Origin: Maricaulis sp.
Lineage (GTDB): Bacteria; Pseudomonadota; Alphaproteobacteria; Caulobacterales; Maricaulaceae
Direction: 5' to 3'
Assembly: GCF_015665295.1 (NCBI RefSeq)
Contig: NZ_JADFAJ010000016.1
Coordinates: 124,001-188,000 of the forward strand
Length of the DNA stretch: 64,000 nt
The notes under the pieces are model-generated. The model saw only the letters and a program-made list of their open reading frames with translations. It did no database searches and was not told the origin of the DNA. Positions 61,789-64,000 of this stretch are shown here, piece by piece (positions within the stretch are counted from its first letter, which is position 1; every line of letters starts with the position of its first letter). A program made the position numbers and the translations under genes.

Positions 61789-63102
61789 CTAGAAAGCCTC
61801 GACGGGTTCGAAGGTCAGCGGTGCCGGTTCGATCTCGCGCAGGCCGCGCGACCGGACTTCATAGATCGCCAGACCCCGCTCGATCAGACCGGTTCCCACG
61901 AAGCGGAACAGGCCGTCGGCGCCAAGAAAGCCCTGCTCTTCCTCGATCGCGGCACGGCTGAAGCCAAGTTCGCCACCATCGAGATGCGCCGCCAGGCTCA
62001 TCGCGTCATAGGCCAGGCTGGCAATGCGCGACGGTTCGTTGCCGAAGGCGGCTTCATAGGCGGTTTCAAACGAGGTGCGGGCATCCAGGTCCGGGCCGGC
62101 AAACCAGCCACCATGCAAGGCCGGCTCGCGCAGCAGGTCCGGATCATTCCACAGGCCGGTGCCGAGGAAGCGGACGACCAGCGGATCGACAGCCTGAGAG
62201 ATAAGAAGCGGCCCCAGCGCGCGTAGCCGTGTACCGCCTTCGGGAAGGATCACGGCCTGGAAGGGCGCCTCCGGGTCCGGGACCCAGGCCTCGCCCCGCA
62301 ATTCATCGGCTTCTTCCGGTGTCAGCGGTTCGAACACGCCTTGTGCCAGTCGCGCCGAGGCTCGTGACATGGCCTCGACATCGCCGGTGTAAAAGCTTTC
62401 CGCCGCAATATGGCCGCCGGTCAGGGCGGCATTTTCCTGCAGGGACGCGTAAACGGCCATGCCATAGCGGCTCTGTGGGCCAAGATAGGCGAAGCGTTCA
62501 ACGCCTTGACGGGTGGCGTATTCCACAATGCGGGCCACTTCGATCTCGGGCGGGAAACTCATCAGGTAGACGCCATCGCCGGCCACGGTCGTGTCGGTGG
62601 TGAAGGCGATAACCGGGATGTCGGCCTGCCGCGCCACCAGTGCGGCGGAAGCCACAGCGGGGCCGAACAGCGGTCCGATGATGATGTCAGCCCCGTCCTC
62701 AACGGCCGCCAGCGCAGCCGATCGCGCGCCCTGCGGTGTGCCCTGCGTGTCCTTGGGGATCAGCAAGAGATTGCCGCTGCCGCGTTCGAACAGGGCCAGC
62801 TCGGCCGCATTGAGCAGGCGAAGCGCTTCCGATCGTGCCCCGGAATTGTCGGCCGAAAAGGGCAGGAGGAGGGCGACGCGGGCGATGTCCCGCTCCGCCA
62901 TGTGCGGCGGGATGAGGCCTGTGGCGACCGGTTCATCGACCGGTTCGGGCTCAATATCGACAGGCTCGTCTATCACCGGCTCCGGCGGAATATAGACTGG
63001 CGGTGGCGGAGTGGTCTGGGTCGTCCCGCAGGCGGCGAGCGCTCCAAGCATGGCAATGACAGCGAGGCAGCGCAGGCCCCGGCTTTGTGCCAATGTGTCC
63101 AT
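61789..63102 (-). CDS. LpoA-like penicillin-binding protein activator lipoprotein
   Basis: 437 residues if the ATG at 63102 is used; the ORF extends to 63189 with another ATG at 63138. A lipoprotein signal ends in the lipobox LAAC followed by GTTQTTPPPPVYIPPEP and a Pro/Glu-rich spacer (in part), then a periplasmic-binding-like fold (VALLLPFSADNSGARSEALRLLNAAELALF, IIGPLFGPAVASAALVARQADIPVIAFTTD; quoted in parts) as in LppC/LpoA. The Cys should be acylated and the protein anchored in the outer membrane to stimulate a class A PBP. Adjacent to rsmI in many proteobacteria. Confidence 0.85.
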   Translation of the reverse strand: MDTLAQSRGLRCLAVIAMLGALAACGTTQTTPPPPVYIPPEPVIDEPVDIEPEPVDEPVATGLIPPHMAERDIARVALLLPFSADNSGARSEALRLLNAAELALFERGSGNLLLIPKDTQGTPQGARSAALAAVEDGADIIIGPLFGPAVASAALVARQADIPVIAFTTDTTVAGDGVYLMSFPPEIEVARIVEYATRQGVERFAYLGPQSRYGMAVYASLQENAALTGGHIAAESFYTGDVEAMSRASARLAQGVFEPLTPEEADELRGEAWVPDPEAPFQAVILPEGGTRLRALGPLLISQAVDPLVVRFLGTGLWNDPDLLREPALHGGWFAGPDLDARTSFETAYEAAFGNEPSRIASLAYDAMSLAAHLDGGELGFSRAAIEEEQGFLGADGLFRFVGTGLIERGLAIYEVRSRGLREIEPAPLTFEPVEAF

Positions 63103-63136
63103 CGACAGGGCGATACGCGAATTGAAGACTGAAAGC

Positions 63137-64000
63137 ATGACCGAAACATCCCGGGAAATTCTTGGCGAAGCTATCCGCCGCAGCGGCAAGGGGCAAGCGC
63201 TCGGGCCGGGGCTCTACCTCGTTTCAACGCCGATCGGCAATCTGCGCGACATCACGCTTCGCGCGCTTGATGTCCTTGGACAGGCAGATCGCGTGCTCGC
63301 CGAGGACACCCGCGTGACCAGGCGATTGCTCGACGCTTATGGCCTGCGCGTCGAACTCACGGCCTATCACGATCATAATGGCGAGCGGGTCCGGCCCAGA
63401 ATTCTTGCTGATCTGGCGGCCGGCAAGCGGGTTGCCCTTGTGTCGGATGCTGGCACGCCGCTCGTTTCCGACCCCGGCTACAAGCTGGCCCGGGATGCCA
63501 TCGCCGCAGATATTCCGGTGATCGCCATTCCCGGCGCCTCCGCCGTCCTCGCGGCGCTCGCGATTGCCGGCCTGCCGACAGACTGCTTCACCTTCGCGGG
63601 CTTCCCGCCGCAAAGGACCGGTCCGCGCGAGGCCTGGCTGGATGCTTTCCGTCATGTGCCCGGAAGCCTGGTCTTCTACGAAGGCGTGTCGCGCCTGCCT
63701 GCGATGGTAGCCAGCCTGGCCAAGGTGCTGGGTGACCGGCCGGCGGCGGTCTGTCGCGAGCTGACGAAACTGCATGAGGAAGCGCGACGTGGTTCCCTGA
63801 CCGAGCTCGCGGCGCATTATGCCGAGGCGGGCCCGCCGCGCGGCGAAGTGGTCATTGTCGTCGGACCGCCCGCCGCCGATGACTGGGATGCCGGCCGGAT
63901 TGATGTCGCGCTGCGCGCGGCCCTGGAGGACATGCGGGTGAAGGAAGCGGCCAGTCATGTCGCCGAAGCGTCCGGCTGGCCCCGCCGCGATGTCTATGCC
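63137..64000 (+). CDS. rsmI: 16S rRNA (cytidine-2'-O)-methyltransferase RsmI (3' truncated)
   Basis: 288 codons are visible without a stop, so the gene runs off the right edge; the ORF track omits it for that reason. SAM tetrapyrrole-methylase fold: PGLYLVSTPIGNLRDITLRA, LAEDTRVTRRLLDAYGL, ALVSDAGTPLVSDPGYKLAR, and GASAVLAALAIAGLPTDCFTFAGF (each in part). Methylates C1402 of 16S rRNA with RsmH. Start ATG 63137 is 34 bp from the presumed lpoA start on the opposite strand; an alternative lpoA ATG at 63138 would share a CATG with it. Confidence 0.95.
   Translation, partial: MTETSREILGEAIRRSGKGQALGPGLYLVSTPIGNLRDITLRALDVLGQADRVLAEDTRVTRRLLDAYGLRVELTAYHDHNGERVRPRILADLAAGKRVALVSDAGTPLVSDPGYKLARDAIAADIPVIAIPGASAVLAALAIAGLPTDCFTFAGFPPQRTGPREAWLDAFRHVPGSLVFYEGVSRLPAMVASLAKVLGDRPAAVCRELTKLHEEARRGSLTELAAHYAEAGPPRGEVVIVVGPPAADDWDAGRIDVALRAALEDMRVKEAASHVAEASGWPRRDVYA

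Noticed and set aside
1-64000. Search for tRNA, rRNA, CRISPR arrays, prophage or toxin-antitoxin loci.
   Set aside because: No tRNA cloverleaf ends, rRNA segments, spaced direct repeats or phage genes were recognised in any intergenic region.

Overview
The window looks like the replication-origin region of a high-GC alphaproteobacterial chromosome, most like the Caulobacterales/Maricaulales (Hyphomonadaceae-type) lineage. Evidence: the conserved order cenR-like / DUF3576-leuS-lptE-holA / parB-parA-rsmG-mnmG-mnmE / rho-hemJ-hemH-hemE / [origin] / ppsR-maf-aroE-coaE-dnaQ / secB / Tim44-mltA-smr / hslU...hslV / dnaJ-dnaK / grpE-hrcA / rph. This is the arrangement known around Caulobacter Cori. 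I cannot name a species. No rRNA, tRNA, CRISPR, prophage or complete insertion sequence was seen; this is core, vertically inherited sequence with a few odd intergenic elements.

Layout. 0-8 kb: a truncated SMP-30-like secreted protein, LolA, a conserved hypothetical, exonuclease III, a CenR-type response regulator, an L,D-transpeptidase, a PLP homeostasis protein, a ThiE-like protein, an NtrZ-like periplasmic protein and a porin-like protein. 8-19 kb: leuS, lptE and holA converge on the partition/tRNA-modification operon mnmE-mnmG-rsmG-parA-parB, which carries two perfect parS sites and one degenerate copy. 19-27.5 kb: metabolic and regulatory genes, then rho, hemJ, hemH and hemE, the last four leading leftward away from the origin. 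27.45-27.90 kb: the proposed oriC, with several DnaA-box-like nonamers, an AT-rich stretch and a near-consensus CtrA site. From 27.9 kb ppsR-maf-aroE-coaE-dnaQ run rightward in a tightly overlapping operon.

31-42 kb: secB, Tim44-like, MltA, Smr, hslU and hslV (split by two unrelated genes), a GGDEF/EAL protein, a sugar/nucleoside kinase and an ATP-grasp protein. 42.1-42.7 kb: a repeat-rich intergenic island with REP-like units and a perfect 20-bp inverted repeat. 42.7-47.3 kb: DNA repair (nth, Ada-like), glyoxalase, a transporter and a WYL regulator. 47.4-57.8 kb: the chaperone block dnaK-fkbM-dnaJ-(membrane protein)-dapB, AlkB, an FMN-dependent glutamate-synthase-like protein, grpE and hrcA. 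57.9-64 kb: rph, a 91-nt highly structured element, a small-membrane-peptide / DUF2975 / XRE-regulator cassette facing a dense array of palindromes, rdgB-hemW, an LpoA-like lipoprotein and a truncated rsmI.

How it fits together: initiation (oriC, DnaA and CtrA-like sites) and segregation (ParABS) are close together, surrounded by replication, translation-fidelity and proteostasis genes. The most interesting unexplained items are the peptide-DUF2975-XRE cassette with its palindrome array, the structured element after rph, a parS-like site on the opposite replichore, and the repeat island at 42 kb.
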